A stretch of DNA of 52,901 nucleotides from an uncultured Flavobacteriaceae bacterium (GCA_913030895.1 CAJWGK010000005.1:1-52901); one strand, 5' to 3'. Shown: positions 1 through 8,400, numbered from the stretch's first letter. The notes: generated by a model from the letters alone, not told the origin. Numbers and translations are program-made.

Positions 1-341
1 CCATGAGGAACCGAACAAATACTGTCGCTGAGAACTTTACGGTCACTCATAAAACTTGAGATATTTTCGGCAACCGTAATCGAATCCTTAGATGAAAATG
101 TTAACGATTCCAATTTGAAATGAGAAGCCTCTGACACTTGGTCTTTATCAAAAAAAACCAACGGCGTTTGCATTCCATAGGGTACAGGAACCGATTGACC
201 TGTGGGGATCATAAGTAGATCGGGCGCTTGGGCAATCGTTTCAGTCTTTATTTCTTCAACTGGCGGTTCTTCATAAGTTTTAAAAACCGAACACGAATAC
301 AGGAGTAAAATCAACAATGAGGTGGGAAAGATCGTTTTCAT
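1..341 (-). CDS. Lipoprotein of unknown function, C-terminal part cut off by the window edge
   Basis: An uninterrupted leftward frame starts at an ATG whose complement lies at 339-341 and stays open for 113 codons to base 1. The N-terminus is a lipoprotein signal peptide: Met-Lys-Thr, a leucine-rich core, then Leu-Tyr-Ser-Cys with the lipidation Cys at residue 17. The mature part starts with a Pro/Glu-rich linker and has a segment that reads like a beta-rich exported domain. I do not recognise the family. It lies behind the LpxR-like gene on the same strand, so the two may be co-transcribed. The frame and lipobox are seen directly; membrane location is inferred. Confidence 0.75.
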   Translation of the reverse strand, partial: MKTIFPTSLLILLLYSCSVFKTYEEPPVEEIKTETIAQAPDLLMIPTGQSVPVPYGMQTPLVFFDKDQVSEASHFKLESLTFSSKDSITVAENISSFMSDRKVLSDSICSVPH

Positions 342-375
342 ATGATTTGGGTTTCTTCCCAAGTTAATAAAAACT

Positions 376-1275
376 CTAGAAAAACCTTGCTATAGATATG
401 TTAAGATAATAGTGCCCATTAGGTATTTGCGCTTTATTGTCCTTCGAAACCCTATTCCAAAGGGTTTGAAACCGCCATTTTTTACCGTAAAAAGCCAACC
501 CAATTTCCAAACTGTTTTTATAGGGAATCGCAGGCAGTACAAAAGGAGCGGTATCGTCAAACAAACTCCCTGAGATCATAAAATCATGAAAACGGTATTC
601 TTGTCGGGTACCGATGTAAAAACCAAAACCATCCTCTTGCATTTCTAGCGGATTCCCCGCATAAGAAATCACCTTTGAGGAACCCAAAAGCAATCCGAAA
701 TTTACTCCCACTGCGGAGCGTTGGGTGCCTAAATTTCCGTACAAGTTAGTGAGAAAAGCCCCTTTGTTAAAAAGGTGTATACGCCTTTTAAATCCCCCAT
801 TCACATTCACATGAAAACGCTGCGGAACAGCTTGCTCCCAAGCCATATGGGGTAAGTCCAAAATTTTGTCGTGGTAAAAGTTTTGAAAAAGGGGGGCCAG
901 CGAAGCCTCGCCTGTCATCCCTGCTTTAATCGACCAAAGCCATGACGCATTTCCATTTTTTTGTACCTCCTCAGTCCTTTCCAAGAATAACCAACCCCCA
1001 TAGGGATAATCAAAAAGATCGACATCCGTCGTATATCTTTTTGTCGGCGTATAAATCTCCTGACCTAGCGTCCAATGAACGTATTTTTTCGTTGCTTCGT
1101 TACCCCCTATACCCTCCTTTAACTCACCTAAACTGATGAATACCCCGCTGGAGTAATACCGATCCTTGCCAAAATAGAGGTCATTATCCACCGAGAGGTT
1201 TAAATAGCGCTGAGCGGCCAATGATTGCATAACCAATAGGCATAGGAACAGAAACAGGAAATAAAATTTATTCAT
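376..1275 (-). CDS. LpxR-like outer membrane protein (DUF2219, lipid A deacylase family)
   Basis: About 299 residues. An ATG at 1275 was chosen over an in-frame upstream start because it begins a clean signal peptide (Met-Asn-Lys, hydrophobic run, Leu-Ala-Ala-Gln). Right after cleavage comes Asp-Asn-Asp-Leu-Tyr...Asp-Arg-Tyr-Tyr-Ser-Ser-Gly, which matches the conserved N-terminal Asn-Asp and Asp/Tyr-Thr-Asn-Gly block of LpxR-type lipid A 3'-O-deacylases. A Trp-Thr-Leu-Gly-Gln-Glu-Ile-Tyr-Thr-Pro segment follows, as in the family. The protein alternates aromatic and polar residues and ends in Phe-Phe, as expected of an outer membrane beta-barrel. Whether it still deacylates lipid A is inferred only; many Bacteroidota members of this family are untested. 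Confidence 0.72.
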   Translation of the reverse strand: MNKFYFLFLFLCLLVMQSLAAQRYLNLSVDNDLYFGKDRYYSSGVFISLGELKEGIGGNEATKKYVHWTLGQEIYTPTKRYTTDVDLFDYPYGGWLFLERTEEVQKNGNASWLWSIKAGMTGEASLAPLFQNFYHDKILDLPHMAWEQAVPQRFHVNVNGGFKRRIHLFNKGAFLTNLYGNLGTQRSAVGVNFGLLLGSSKVISYAGNPLEMQEDGFGFYIGTRQEYRFHDFMISGSLFDDTAPFVLPAIPYKNSLEIGLAFYGKKWRFQTLWNRVSKDNKAQIPNGHYYLNISIARFF

Positions 1276-1373
1276 TATAAATATAGTAAGCGAAAAATAC
1301 TTATCATTTTTTGAAAAGCCTATCAATAATCATTTGAATTCGATCCACGTGGGTAAAAACAAAATAGATTGGC

Positions 1374-1381
1374 TATTTTTG
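1374..1381 (+). promoter_or_regulatory. Candidate -7 promoter box for the enoyl-CoA hydratase gene
   Basis: TATTTTTG fits the Bacteroidota -7 consensus TAnnTTTG. It ends only 7 bases before the ATG at 1389, so transcription would begin at or next to the start codon. No good -33 TTTG is seen at the usual spacing. Confidence 0.4.
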
Positions 1382-1388
1382 AGCTATT

Positions 1389-2135
1389 ATGGAAGGCAGC
1401 ATCACCCTGAAAAAAGAAAATAAAATTGGAAGGATTCACTTTTCCCATCCCAAAGGTAATAGCCTGCCTACTAAGCTGTTACAAAGTTTAGCGAATACCT
1501 TAGATCAGGCAGAAAACGATGCAGAGATAAATGTGGTGATCTTGGAAAGCGGAGGCAGCAGTGCCTTTTGTGCCGGAGCTTCTTTAAGTGAACTTAAAAA
1601 AATCACAAGCCTAGAGGAGGGAACCGCCTTTTTTATGGGTTTTGCTCGAGTTTTAAATACCCTTCGCCAAATGTCAAAATTTGTTTTGGCAAGAGTCCAC
1701 GGGAAAATTGTCGGTGGTGGGGTTGGTTTGGTCGCTGCTTGTGACTATGCTTTTGCCTCAGCCGAAGCCGCAGTTAAACTATCCGAACTGTCTATCGGTC
1801 TTGGACCCTATGTCATCGAGCCTGCTGTAAGTCGGAAAATTGGAAATACCGCTTTTACCCAATTATCGCTAGATAGCGCAAATTGGAAAACTGCTGACTG
1901 GGGAATACAAAAAGGCCTTTATGCGCATTTGAGCCCTGATATCGAAAGTATGGATCAGGCGCTGAATCAAAAGGCAGCCTTGCTCGCATCCTATGCCCCT
2001 GAGGCTTGCAGCGAGTTGAGAAAATTACACTGGAAAGATACCCAACACTGGGAAACCCTTTTGCCAAAAAATGCGGAGATAACCGCGCGTCTTGCGCTTT
2101 CTGATTACACACAAAAATTTATCAAATCCCTATAA
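1389..2135 (+). CDS. Enoyl-CoA hydratase/isomerase family protein, methylglutaconyl-CoA hydratase (LiuC)-like
   Basis: 248 residues, full length for a crotonase. The oxyanion-hole segments are visible: Cys-Ala-Gly-Ala-Ser near residue 61 and Gly-Gly-Gly-Val-Gly-Leu near 109-114. The second catalytic acid is kept (Glu133 in Leu-Ser-Glu-Leu-Ser-Ile-Gly-Leu), followed by Gly-Pro-Tyr-Val-Ile-Glu-Pro as in LiuC-type enzymes of leucine breakdown. The first catalytic Glu of classical enoyl-CoA hydratases is Gly113 here, a difference I recall from the LiuC branch too. Substrate is inferred. The gene heads a two-gene unit with queD, 3 bases away, but the two share no obvious pathway. Confidence 0.8.
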   Translation: MEGSITLKKENKIGRIHFSHPKGNSLPTKLLQSLANTLDQAENDAEINVVILESGGSSAFCAGASLSELKKITSLEEGTAFFMGFARVLNTLRQMSKFVLARVHGKIVGGGVGLVAACDYAFASAEAAVKLSELSIGLGPYVIEPAVSRKIGNTAFTQLSLDSANWKTADWGIQKGLYAHLSPDIESMDQALNQKAALLASYAPEACSELRKLHWKDTQHWETLLPKNAEITARLALSDYTQKFIKSL

Positions 2136-2138
2136 ATC

Positions 2139-2591
2139 ATGGAAAAAACTGTTCGTGTTACCAAACAGTTCAAATTTGAAACCGGTCATGCCCTCTATGG
2201 TTATGACGGTCTTTGCAAGAATGTTCACGGGCACAGCTATAAACTCGATGTCACCGTAATTGGTCAGCCCATTGACGATTCTGAACACGTAAAAAACGGT
2301 ATGGTCATTGACTTTGGAGATCTTAAAGTCATTGTCAATCGGGAGATCGTTGATCCCTTTGATCACGCTACGGTGCTAAACGTCAGCTCACCACATAAAG
2401 CCATTGCAGACGAAATGGAAAATCGCGGTCATAAAATCGTGCGAGTCGATTACCAACCTACCAGTGAAATGATGATTTTGGATTTTGCGGAAAAAATAAA
2501 AAAGAAATTACCCGATCACTTGCGGCTCTATTCCCTAAAATTGAGAGAAACCGAAACAGCTTTCGCAGAGTGGTATGCTAGAGACAATTGA
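2139..2591 (+). CDS. queD: 6-carboxy-5,6,7,8-tetrahydropterin synthase (QueD / PTPS family)
   Basis: 150 residues. Converts 7,8-dihydroneopterin triphosphate to carboxytetrahydropterin in the queuosine (7-deazaguanine) pathway. Zinc ligands His17, His30 and His32 and the catalytic Cys26 form the canonical Cys-x3-His-Gly-His pattern. A conserved Glu lies near the C-terminus in the Leu-Arg-Glu-Thr-Glu-Thr stretch. It follows the hydratase gene by 3 bases. Its TGA abuts the PBP1A stop on the other strand in one palindrome, TGATCA. A biopterin-type PTPS function is possible, but QueD is the usual role in Bacteroidota. Confidence 0.9.
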   Translation: MEKTVRVTKQFKFETGHALYGYDGLCKNVHGHSYKLDVTVIGQPIDDSEHVKNGMVIDFGDLKVIVNREIVDPFDHATVLNVSSPHKAIADEMENRGHKIVRVDYQPTSEMMILDFAEKIKKKLPDHLRLYSLKLRETETAFAEWYARDN

Positions 2592-4922
2592 TCAAAAGCC
2601 CAATTCCTCTAAATCCGCTTTGGGTTGATCAGAAATGGAAGGGTCATTGACCGCATCATATTCCTCACAATCCAATGGAATGCTTACCACCTCTGGGGCA
2701 ATAAACTCTTCTTGAGAAATACCTAGGTCTTCGTTTTCATATGCGCCTTTCATGTACAATGCCCAAATTGGCAATGCCATCGCCGCTCCCTGACCAAAAG
2801 CAATTTCCTCAAAGTGGATCGAGCGGTCTTCACCACCTACCCAAACTCCCGTGACCAAATTGGGAACCATTCCCATAAACCAACCGTCACTTTGATTTTG
2901 TGTCGTTCCTGTTTTTCCCGCTATAGGATTTTCAAAAATATAAGGGTAACCCGTAACGACATTTTCATAAACATAACTCGTTTTTTCAAGTCCTGCATGT
3001 CGCAACCGCGCTCCAGAGCCGTGCTGAGTAACCCCCTCCATTAAATTCAGGGTAACATAGGCTGCTTCCTGACTGATCACATCTCGGGTTTCTGGAACAA
3101 CCTCAAACAAGGCCATCCCATTTTTGTCCTCTATCCTAGTGATCACAATCGGTTTTATATAAATCCCCTGATTGGCAAAGGTGCCATAGGCTCCCACCAA
3201 TTCATACAAGCTGATATCGGGGGTTCCCAGTGCAATTGAAGGAACATTAGGTATGTAAGAGGTGATCCCAGTTTTTTTGACAAGATCGACCACCGGTCGT
3301 GGACCTACCTTATCCATTATTCTGGCGCTGATCGTATTTACGGAATTTGCTAACGCATTTTTTAATGTTCGGATACGACCATAGCGATCTCCCGAATTTT
3401 TTGGACACCATGGATCAATATTTCCGTGTTTCATTGCGTCGATACAATACAAAGCATCTGGCAATTGATCACAGGGAGAAAGTTTTAACTGATCAATTGC
3501 GGTGGCATAAAGAAAAGGTTTAAAAGTAGACCCGATTTGCCTGCGTCCTTGCTTCACCTGATCGTATTGAAAATGCTTGTAATTAAAACCCCCAACCCAC
3601 GCCTTAACATGCCCTGTTTGAGGTTCCATTGACATCATCGCTGCCCTTAGGAAGTGTTTGTAATAGCGGATAGAGTCCATTGGTGACATGATCGTATCGA
3701 TTTCACCTTTCCAGCTAAATACCTGCATGGGTGTGGGTTTATTAAAAGACTCCAATAACGCCTCTTTATCCATCCCCGCATTGCTGCCTTTTCTCCATCG
3801 CTCACTACGGTAAGCGGTTCTTTCCAAAAGTGTGTCGATTTCACCCGCTCTCAAATCTAGAAAGGGAGCAGTAGGGTTTCGCCTTGAAGTATTTTGTAAA
3901 AAAAACTCCTTCTGTAAGTTTTTCATGTGGTCCGAAACGGCGTTCTCCCCTAAGGTTTGTAGACGAGAATCTATGGTAGTATAGATTTTTAAACCGTCGC
4001 GATAGATATTGTAAGAGCTTCCATCTGGTTTTGGATTTTCCTTAATCCAACTTTTCATAAACTCTTGTAAATAAGCCCTAAAATAAGTCGCCAGCCCCTC
4101 GCGGTGCGACTCGGGTGTGTAATCAATTTCCAAAGAGATCCCCGTTAGCGAGTCTTTTTCTTGTTGCGAAATCATTTCATTACGCAGCATTTGCTGAAAG
4201 ACTACATTGCGCCTTTCCTTAACCATTTCGGGACGCCGAATGGGGTTATACAAAGAGGAGTTTTTAAGCATGCCTACCAGTGTTGCAGACTGTTCCAAAC
4301 GCAAGGCGTCTGGTGTGGTGTCAAAAAATATCTTTGCTGCCGAACGCACGCCATCGGCGTTGTACCCAAAATCATAGATGTTGAGGTACATGGCGATAAT
4401 TTCATTTTTGGTATAACGCTGCTCCAATTGGACAGACAATACCCATTCTTTAATTTTTTGGATGACGGCTTCCTGCTTATTTCTTGAGCGGACACCAACA
4501 AACAACTGTCTTGCCAATTGTTGTGTAATGGTACTTGCACCCCCTTTTTTTCCCAGATAGAAAATCGCTCTTAAAGTCCCTCGCCAATCGATTCCCGCAT
4601 GGTCATAGTAGCGTTCGTCTTCGGTGGCGATAAGCGCATCTACAATATTCTGGGGGAGTTCCTTAAAAGTAATGGGCGTTCGGTTATCGTTGAAATAAAA
4701 CTTTCCCAAAACCTCCCCATCAGATGAGAGGATCTGTGTTGCCAAATTCGTTTTGGGGTTTTCCAATTGTTCCAAAGGAGGCATAGGTCCCATCAGCCCA
4801 AGTGCAGCCGCCACAAAAACTCCCACAGTGGATAAAAGACCCATGGAAAAAATGACCCAAAAAGCGATAACCAGCTTTCGGAAATTTCTTTTTTTGGGTT
4901 TTCTCTTTCTCGATTTACTCAT
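2592..4922 (-). CDS. Penicillin-binding protein 1A, bifunctional glycosyltransferase/transpeptidase
   Basis: 776 residues from the ATG at 4922, preferred because the protein then begins with the basic Met-Ser-Lys-Ser-Arg-Lys-Arg cytoplasmic tail before a single membrane anchor (about residues 16-43). The GT51 domain shows Ala-Thr-Glu-Asp-Glu-Arg-Tyr-Tyr-Asp-His (catalytic Glu near 101) and Gly-Ala-Ser-Thr-Ile-Thr-Gln-Gln. The transpeptidase shows Ser-Thr-Phe-Lys (active Ser near 465), Ser-Val-Asn near 527 and Lys-Thr-Gly-Thr near 680. It polymerises and cross-links peptidoglycan at the inner membrane. The start lies one base past the gldH stop, so translation is probably coupled. Confidence 0.93.
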   Translation of the reverse strand: MSKSRKRKPKKRNFRKLVIAFWVIFSMGLLSTVGVFVAAALGLMGPMPPLEQLENPKTNLATQILSSDGEVLGKFYFNDNRTPITFKELPQNIVDALIATEDERYYDHAGIDWRGTLRAIFYLGKKGGASTITQQLARQLFVGVRSRNKQEAVIQKIKEWVLSVQLEQRYTKNEIIAMYLNIYDFGYNADGVRSAAKIFFDTTPDALRLEQSATLVGMLKNSSLYNPIRRPEMVKERRNVVFQQMLRNEMISQQEKDSLTGISLEIDYTPESHREGLATYFRAYLQEFMKSWIKENPKPDGSSYNIYRDGLKIYTTIDSRLQTLGENAVSDHMKNLQKEFFLQNTSRRNPTAPFLDLRAGEIDTLLERTAYRSERWRKGSNAGMDKEALLESFNKPTPMQVFSWKGEIDTIMSPMDSIRYYKHFLRAAMMSMEPQTGHVKAWVGGFNYKHFQYDQVKQGRRQIGSTFKPFLYATAIDQLKLSPCDQLPDALYCIDAMKHGNIDPWCPKNSGDRYGRIRTLKNALANSVNTISARIMDKVGPRPVVDLVKKTGITSYIPNVPSIALGTPDISLYELVGAYGTFANQGIYIKPIVITRIEDKNGMALFEVVPETRDVISQEAAYVTLNLMEGVTQHGSGARLRHAGLEKTSYVYENVVTGYPYIFENPIAGKTGTTQNQSDGWFMGMVPNLVTGVWVGGEDRSIHFEEIAFGQGAAMALPIWALYMKGAYENEDLGISQEEFIAPEVVSIPLDCEEYDAVNDPSISDQPKADLEELGF

Positions 4923-4923
4923 T

Positions 4924-5406
4924 TTACTTTGCTGTTGCTTCAAGGGCAAGTCCGACCCCTACAATTCCTTCTAATCCTTCAATTCCATCCTCAGCTCCGT
5001 TAAACCGGACAGCGTGTTGAACCTCAGCGGTTAGGGGCTTTCCTTGCGGTATCTCAAAGTTTTCTTTCCACCAGAGTTTGCTTTCTTTGACTTCCAAAAA
5101 CCCTCCACCCAACCAAGCGCCTTGAGCATCTGCCATGGCGTATTCCAAGGTGTCTTTGGTCAATACAGTATCCCCAGCTTTTAGACTCGCGATCAAAAAA
5201 AGGTTGGCAAAAGGATAACGGTGATCATTTCTGATATAAATCATCAAATTTACTGCTTGTTGATTAACCCCATCAATTTCAAAAACTGCTTTTTCCGTCG
5301 CTGGCCATCGATCGTTAAAAACATGATAGTCCATGTATAGGTTAGCATCACCACAAGAAGTGGTGCAGGCCAGCAAAAAAAATATTGGAATCAGCCTTTT
5401 AAGCAT
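4924..5406 (-). CDS. gldH: Gliding motility lipoprotein GldH
   Basis: 160 residues from the ATG at 5406. A longer in-frame extension was rejected because this Met begins the lipoprotein signal (hydrophobic core, then Thr-Thr-Ser-Cys with Cys18). The mature part has the GldH pattern: Asn-Leu-Met-Ile-Tyr-Ile-Arg-Asn-Asp, Phe-Ala-Asn-Leu-Phe-Leu, Asp-Thr-Leu-Glu-Tyr, Gly-Ala-Trp-Leu-Gly, Glu-Ser-Lys-Leu-Trp-Trp, and a C-terminal Gly-Leu-Glu-Gly-Ile. GldH is needed for flavobacterial gliding. The start overlaps the end of ricT by 8 bases and the stop is one base before PBP1A, giving a ricT-gldH-PBP1A operon. Confidence 0.9.
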   Translation of the reverse strand: MLKRLIPIFFLLACTTSCGDANLYMDYHVFNDRWPATEKAVFEIDGVNQQAVNLMIYIRNDHRYPFANLFLIASLKAGDTVLTKDTLEYAMADAQGAWLGGGFLEVKESKLWWKENFEIPQGKPLTAEVQHAVRFNGAEDGIEGLEGIVGVGLALEATAK

Positions 5407-6565
5407 TGTTTTGACGCCTGTTTCGATTGCGTTTTTTTCGTCTTTTGTTGTTTGGTTTTTTGGGCTGATCAAAACGATTGAGACTGTCTTGACCCACCAC
5501 ATTCTCAAAGTTCATCGCTGGTTTTTCACCTGTCGCGATTGGTATGTCGTCAGTGTATTCCTCTAGGCTAGGCACTGTTTCGTTGTTCTTATTCTTTTCG
5601 ATGATCTCCAATACCGAATCTAGGGACAATTGGTGCCAGTTCATCCACTCTCCTTTATAAGTGTACCACAACTGTTCTTTAAAAATATCCATTTTTTGAA
5701 AAACAGCAATGCCTTTTTCGGTCTTGAGCTTAACCTCAGATTTTGGGAAGTTTCTTAGTGCAGAACGGTAAGCGTCCAATTCGTAATTCAAACAGCATTT
5801 GAGTTTTCCACATTGTCCGGCTAGCTTAAGGGGGTTGAGGGACAACTGTTGGTATCTTGCGGCGGAAGTAGAAACCGAACGGTAGTCGGTCAGCCAAGTA
5901 GAACAACAGAGTTCTCGTCCGCAAGAACCGATACCTCCCAAACGGGAAGCCTCCTGACGCAGTCCGATTTGACGCATCTCGATTCTTATGGAAAAAGCCT
6001 GTGCCATGTCTTTGATCAACTGCCTAAAATCTACTCGATTCTCCGCAGTATAATAGAAAGTTGCCTTTTTACCATCGGCTTGAAACTCTACGTCCGAAAG
6101 TTTCATTTCTAACTGCAGGGCGATGGCCAATTCACGAGCGCGTTTTTGGATTTGGGGTTCTTTGTCACGAAGGGCGTGCCATTTGTCGATTTCAGCCTGG
6201 GTGGCTTTACGTATTATTTTAGTGACTTCGTCGCTGTCCTCGGCGACTTTTTTCTTTTTCATCTGAAAACGCACCAATTCTCCGGTTAGGGTGACCAAAC
6301 CGAGGTCATAACCATTTTCTACTGCAGTGATTACGGGGTCGCCCACCGCCACTTTTATGTCCTCTGGCAAGGCGTAGAAACCTTTGCGGCTGTTTTTAAA
6401 CCGCACCTCCACGATGTTGAAAGCACTTGTGCCTTGGGGAATTTGCATGTTTCCCAACCAGTCAAAAACAGTCAGTTTGTTGCAACTGTCTGTTCCACAG
6501 GTACCGTTATTCTTACATCCGCGCGGTGATCCGGATCCATTACTTGAGCATGAAGCACAACTCAT
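5399..6565 (-). CDS. ricT: RicT/YaaT-like PSP1-domain protein
   Basis: 388 residues. Begins with a Cys-rich stretch (Met-Ser-Cys-Ala-Ser-Cys-Ser, further Cys within about 30 residues). The PSP1 domain follows, with the conserved Gly-Ser-Cys-Gly-Arg-Glu-Leu-Cys-Cys-Ser-Thr-Trp and Cys-Gly-Lys-Leu-Lys-Cys-Cys-Leu-Asn-Tyr-Glu. In Bacillus, RicT joins RicA and RicF in an Fe-S complex that stimulates RNase Y maturation of transcripts. The C-terminal tail is lysine/arginine-rich and probably disordered. It is the first gene of the gldH-PBP1A operon. The partner proteins are not in this window, so the molecular role here is inferred. Confidence 0.85.
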   Translation of the reverse strand: MSCASCSSNGSGSPRGCKNNGTCGTDSCNKLTVFDWLGNMQIPQGTSAFNIVEVRFKNSRKGFYALPEDIKVAVGDPVITAVENGYDLGLVTLTGELVRFQMKKKKVAEDSDEVTKIIRKATQAEIDKWHALRDKEPQIQKRARELAIALQLEMKLSDVEFQADGKKATFYYTAENRVDFRQLIKDMAQAFSIRIEMRQIGLRQEASRLGGIGSCGRELCCSTWLTDYRSVSTSAARYQQLSLNPLKLAGQCGKLKCCLNYELDAYRSALRNFPKSEVKLKTEKGIAVFQKMDIFKEQLWYTYKGEWMNWHQLSLDSVLEIIEKNKNNETVPSLEEYTDDIPIATGEKPAMNFENVVGQDSLNRFDQPKKPNNKRRKKRNRNRRQNNA

Positions 6566-6582
6566 TGGCTGATTTTAAATTC

Positions 6583-6590
6583 TAAAGATA
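6583..6590 (-). promoter_or_regulatory. Candidate -7 box for the ricT operon
   Basis: On the minus strand this reads TATCTTTA, 7 of 8 positions of TAnnTTTG, 17 bases upstream of the ricT ATG. A GTTTC lies about 21 bases further upstream as a weak -33 candidate. Confidence 0.35.
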
Positions 6591-6629
6591 AGGCTATTTC
6601 AAACTAAACCTGAAACAGAAAATCTTAAT

Positions 6630-7661
6630 TTAATGTTTAAATCTTAGGACTTTTGATCGCCCCTTTCTAAAGATTTTATTGCTGTTGTGTGTTCCTTTTC
6701 GCAGGCGTTTTTGTTCTTCCTCCGGTAAATTGACAATGTCTTGGCATTCACTGGAACAACAGCTTTGTGTCTTTTCTTTACAACTTTCGCATTGAATAAA
6801 CAACAGGTGACAGGCCTCATTGGCACAATTCACATGGGTATCACATGGGGTGCCACATTGATGACAGTGAGCGATTACATGCTCACTTATTCGCTCTCCT
6901 CGGCGTTCGTCAAACACAAAGTTTTTTCCTATAAATTGGTTTTCTAACCCCTTTTCATTGACCTGTCTTGCATATTCGATGATTCCGCCCTCTAATTGGA
7001 AAACGTTTTTGAATCCTTTATGCTTGAAGTAAGCACTCGCCTTTTCACATCGGATTCCTCCAGTGCAATACATCAATAGTTTTTTGTCTGTTTTGTGCGC
7101 TGCCAGATCTTCTTCAATCAATGGTAATGATTGGCGAAAGGTGTCCACATCGGGCGTAACAGCTCCTTTAAAATGACCGATTTCACTTTCATAGTGATTT
7201 CGCATGTCCACACAAAGGGTGTTGGGGTCATCGAGCAGTTCATTAAAAGTTTCGGCATTTACATGCACCCCTTTGTCAGTGACATCAAAAGTGCTGTCTT
7301 CCAGACCGTCTGCCACAATCTTGTCCCGCACTTTGATGGTCAGCTTTAAAAAAGACTCGTTGTCTTGTTCTATCGCGATGTTTAGGCGGACACCCTCCAG
7401 AAAGTCAATCGCATCCAAAAAGGTTTTAAAGGTCTCAAAGCGGGGCGCTGGGACAGACAATTGCGCATTGATTCCTTCTTTTGCGACATAGATTCGACCC
7501 AAGACATCCATTTCGTTCCAATGGAGGAAAAGGTAATCTCTAAAAAGTTGTGGATTTTCGATTTGGTGGTACTGATAAAACGAAAGAGTAAGCCGTTCGG
7601 TTCCAGCTTCCTCAATCAATATACGTCGTTCGTCAGCACTTAGTTTGTTATACAGTTGCAT
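6630..7661 (-). CDS. trhO: tRNA uridine(34) hydroxylase TrhO (rhodanese-like)
   Basis: 343 residues. An acylphosphatase-like N-terminal domain (about 25-120) precedes a rhodanese domain (about 135-230) whose active Cys199 sits in Tyr-Cys-Thr-Gly-Gly-Ile-Arg-Cys. The C-terminal region (about 265-318) carries many paired cysteines, probably a metal-binding module. TrhO catalyses O2-dependent formation of 5-hydroxyuridine at the wobble position of tRNA. The ATG at 7661 gives the usual family start. It is a single gene with its own promoter candidate, on the same strand as ricT downstream, 64 bases away. Confidence 0.9.
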   Translation of the reverse strand: MQLYNKLSADERRILIEEAGTERLTLSFYQYHQIENPQLFRDYLFLHWNEMDVLGRIYVAKEGINAQLSVPAPRFETFKTFLDAIDFLEGVRLNIAIEQDNESFLKLTIKVRDKIVADGLEDSTFDVTDKGVHVNAETFNELLDDPNTLCVDMRNHYESEIGHFKGAVTPDVDTFRQSLPLIEEDLAAHKTDKKLLMYCTGGIRCEKASAYFKHKGFKNVFQLEGGIIEYARQVNEKGLENQFIGKNFVFDERRGERISEHVIAHCHQCGTPCDTHVNCANEACHLLFIQCESCKEKTQSCCSSECQDIVNLPEEEQKRLRKGTHNSNKIFRKGRSKVLRFKH

Positions 7662-7687
7662 GCTATAAACATTTAAATGTTGCGGTG

Positions 7688-7695
7688 CAAATTTA
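7688..7695 (-). promoter_or_regulatory. Candidate -7 box for trhO
   Basis: Reads TAAATTTG on the minus strand, a full match to TAnnTTTG, 26 bases upstream of the trhO ATG. No clear -33 TTTG is visible. Confidence 0.4.
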
Positions 7696-7719
7696 AAAAA
7701 TTAGCCTTGTTTTTTGACT

Positions 7720-7733
7720 TTTCATCGATGAAA
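7720..7733. promoter_or_regulatory. 14-bp perfect palindrome between trhO and the exported protein gene
   Basis: TTTCATCGATGAAA reads the same on both strands. It lies between the divergent genes trhO and the exported protein gene at 7786, about 25 bases upstream of the trhO -7 box. Its position fits an operator for a dimeric regulator, but no regulator is identified. Confidence 0.3.
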
Positions 7734-7785
7734 GTGAGCAATGGATAAAAAATTTAATAATTTTAAGTATCCTAAATCTAACATC

Positions 7786-8400
7786 ATGAAACAATTACTT
7801 TTCACCCTACTACTTATTTCGCAGTTTTCATTTGCACAAATTTTCTCTACCAACCAACACCTAAAGAGGAGCAGTGTTTCAGGCCAATGGCTCAATGGAA
7901 CGGTGATGCTCAATGATGGGTCGATGATCGATAGCCAAGTAAGGGGCTATATTTTTAAGGGAAATGACGTTAAGTCTTTTCGATTTAGAGAAAAAAAGGG
8001 CGCCGAAGTGCTCACCTACAGGCCAGATGATTGCAAACAGGTAGGATATGAAGGGCTGAATATCATTTCATTGCCTAAAAACTTAAAAAAACCACAAAGC
8101 AAAAGAAGGTTTTATATCGCCGTTTATTACGGTGAACACTTTTCGGTACTCCAAAATCCCAAAGCCAACTCCACCAGCACTGACCTGACGGGTGGCTTAA
8201 GCCTAAACAGCGGGGAGATGCAAAACGTTTTGGCGCTTAAAGGGAATCAGCTTGTTAAAGTCAATCGCCTAAATTTTAAAAAACAGTTTAGAAAGATGCT
8301 GTCCGACAACAAAGAATGGGCGCAAAAAGCCAAAGATAAAAAGTGGTTTAAATACAGTAATGTTTACGATGTCGCTGATCACTATAATACGACTAAGTAA
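7786..8400 (+). CDS. Exported protein of unknown function
   Basis: 204 residues from the ATG at 7786. This ATG was chosen because it opens a signal peptide (Met-Lys-Gln, Leu/Ile/Phe-rich core, Phe-Ala-Gln cleavage site); the in-frame ATG at 7741 would put 15 polar residues before it. The mature protein begins with a predicted beta-rich part resembling Asn-Asp-Gly-Ser-Met-Ile-Asp motifs and ends in a very basic helical tail (Lys-Lys-Gln-Phe-Arg-Lys, Lys-Ala-Lys-Asp-Lys-Lys). No lipobox, no catalytic motif and no family I recognise. It stands alone; downstream is the decayed region before recA. Confidence 0.75.
   Translation: MKQLLFTLLLISQFSFAQIFSTNQHLKRSSVSGQWLNGTVMLNDGSMIDSQVRGYIFKGNDVKSFRFREKKGAEVLTYRPDDCKQVGYEGLNIISLPKNLKKPQSKRRFYIAVYYGEHFSVLQNPKANSTSTDLTGGLSLNSGEMQNVLALKGNQLVKVNRLNFKKQFRKMLSDNKEWAQKAKDKKWFKYSNVYDVADHYNTTK

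Noticed and set aside
1345-1352. CCACGTGG as a third parS site
   Set aside because: Only the 8-base core fits; the flanks do not match the TGTT/AACA arms.
5407-5508. Longer GldH start
   Set aside because: It would place 34 residues before the lipoprotein signal and lies wholly within ricT.
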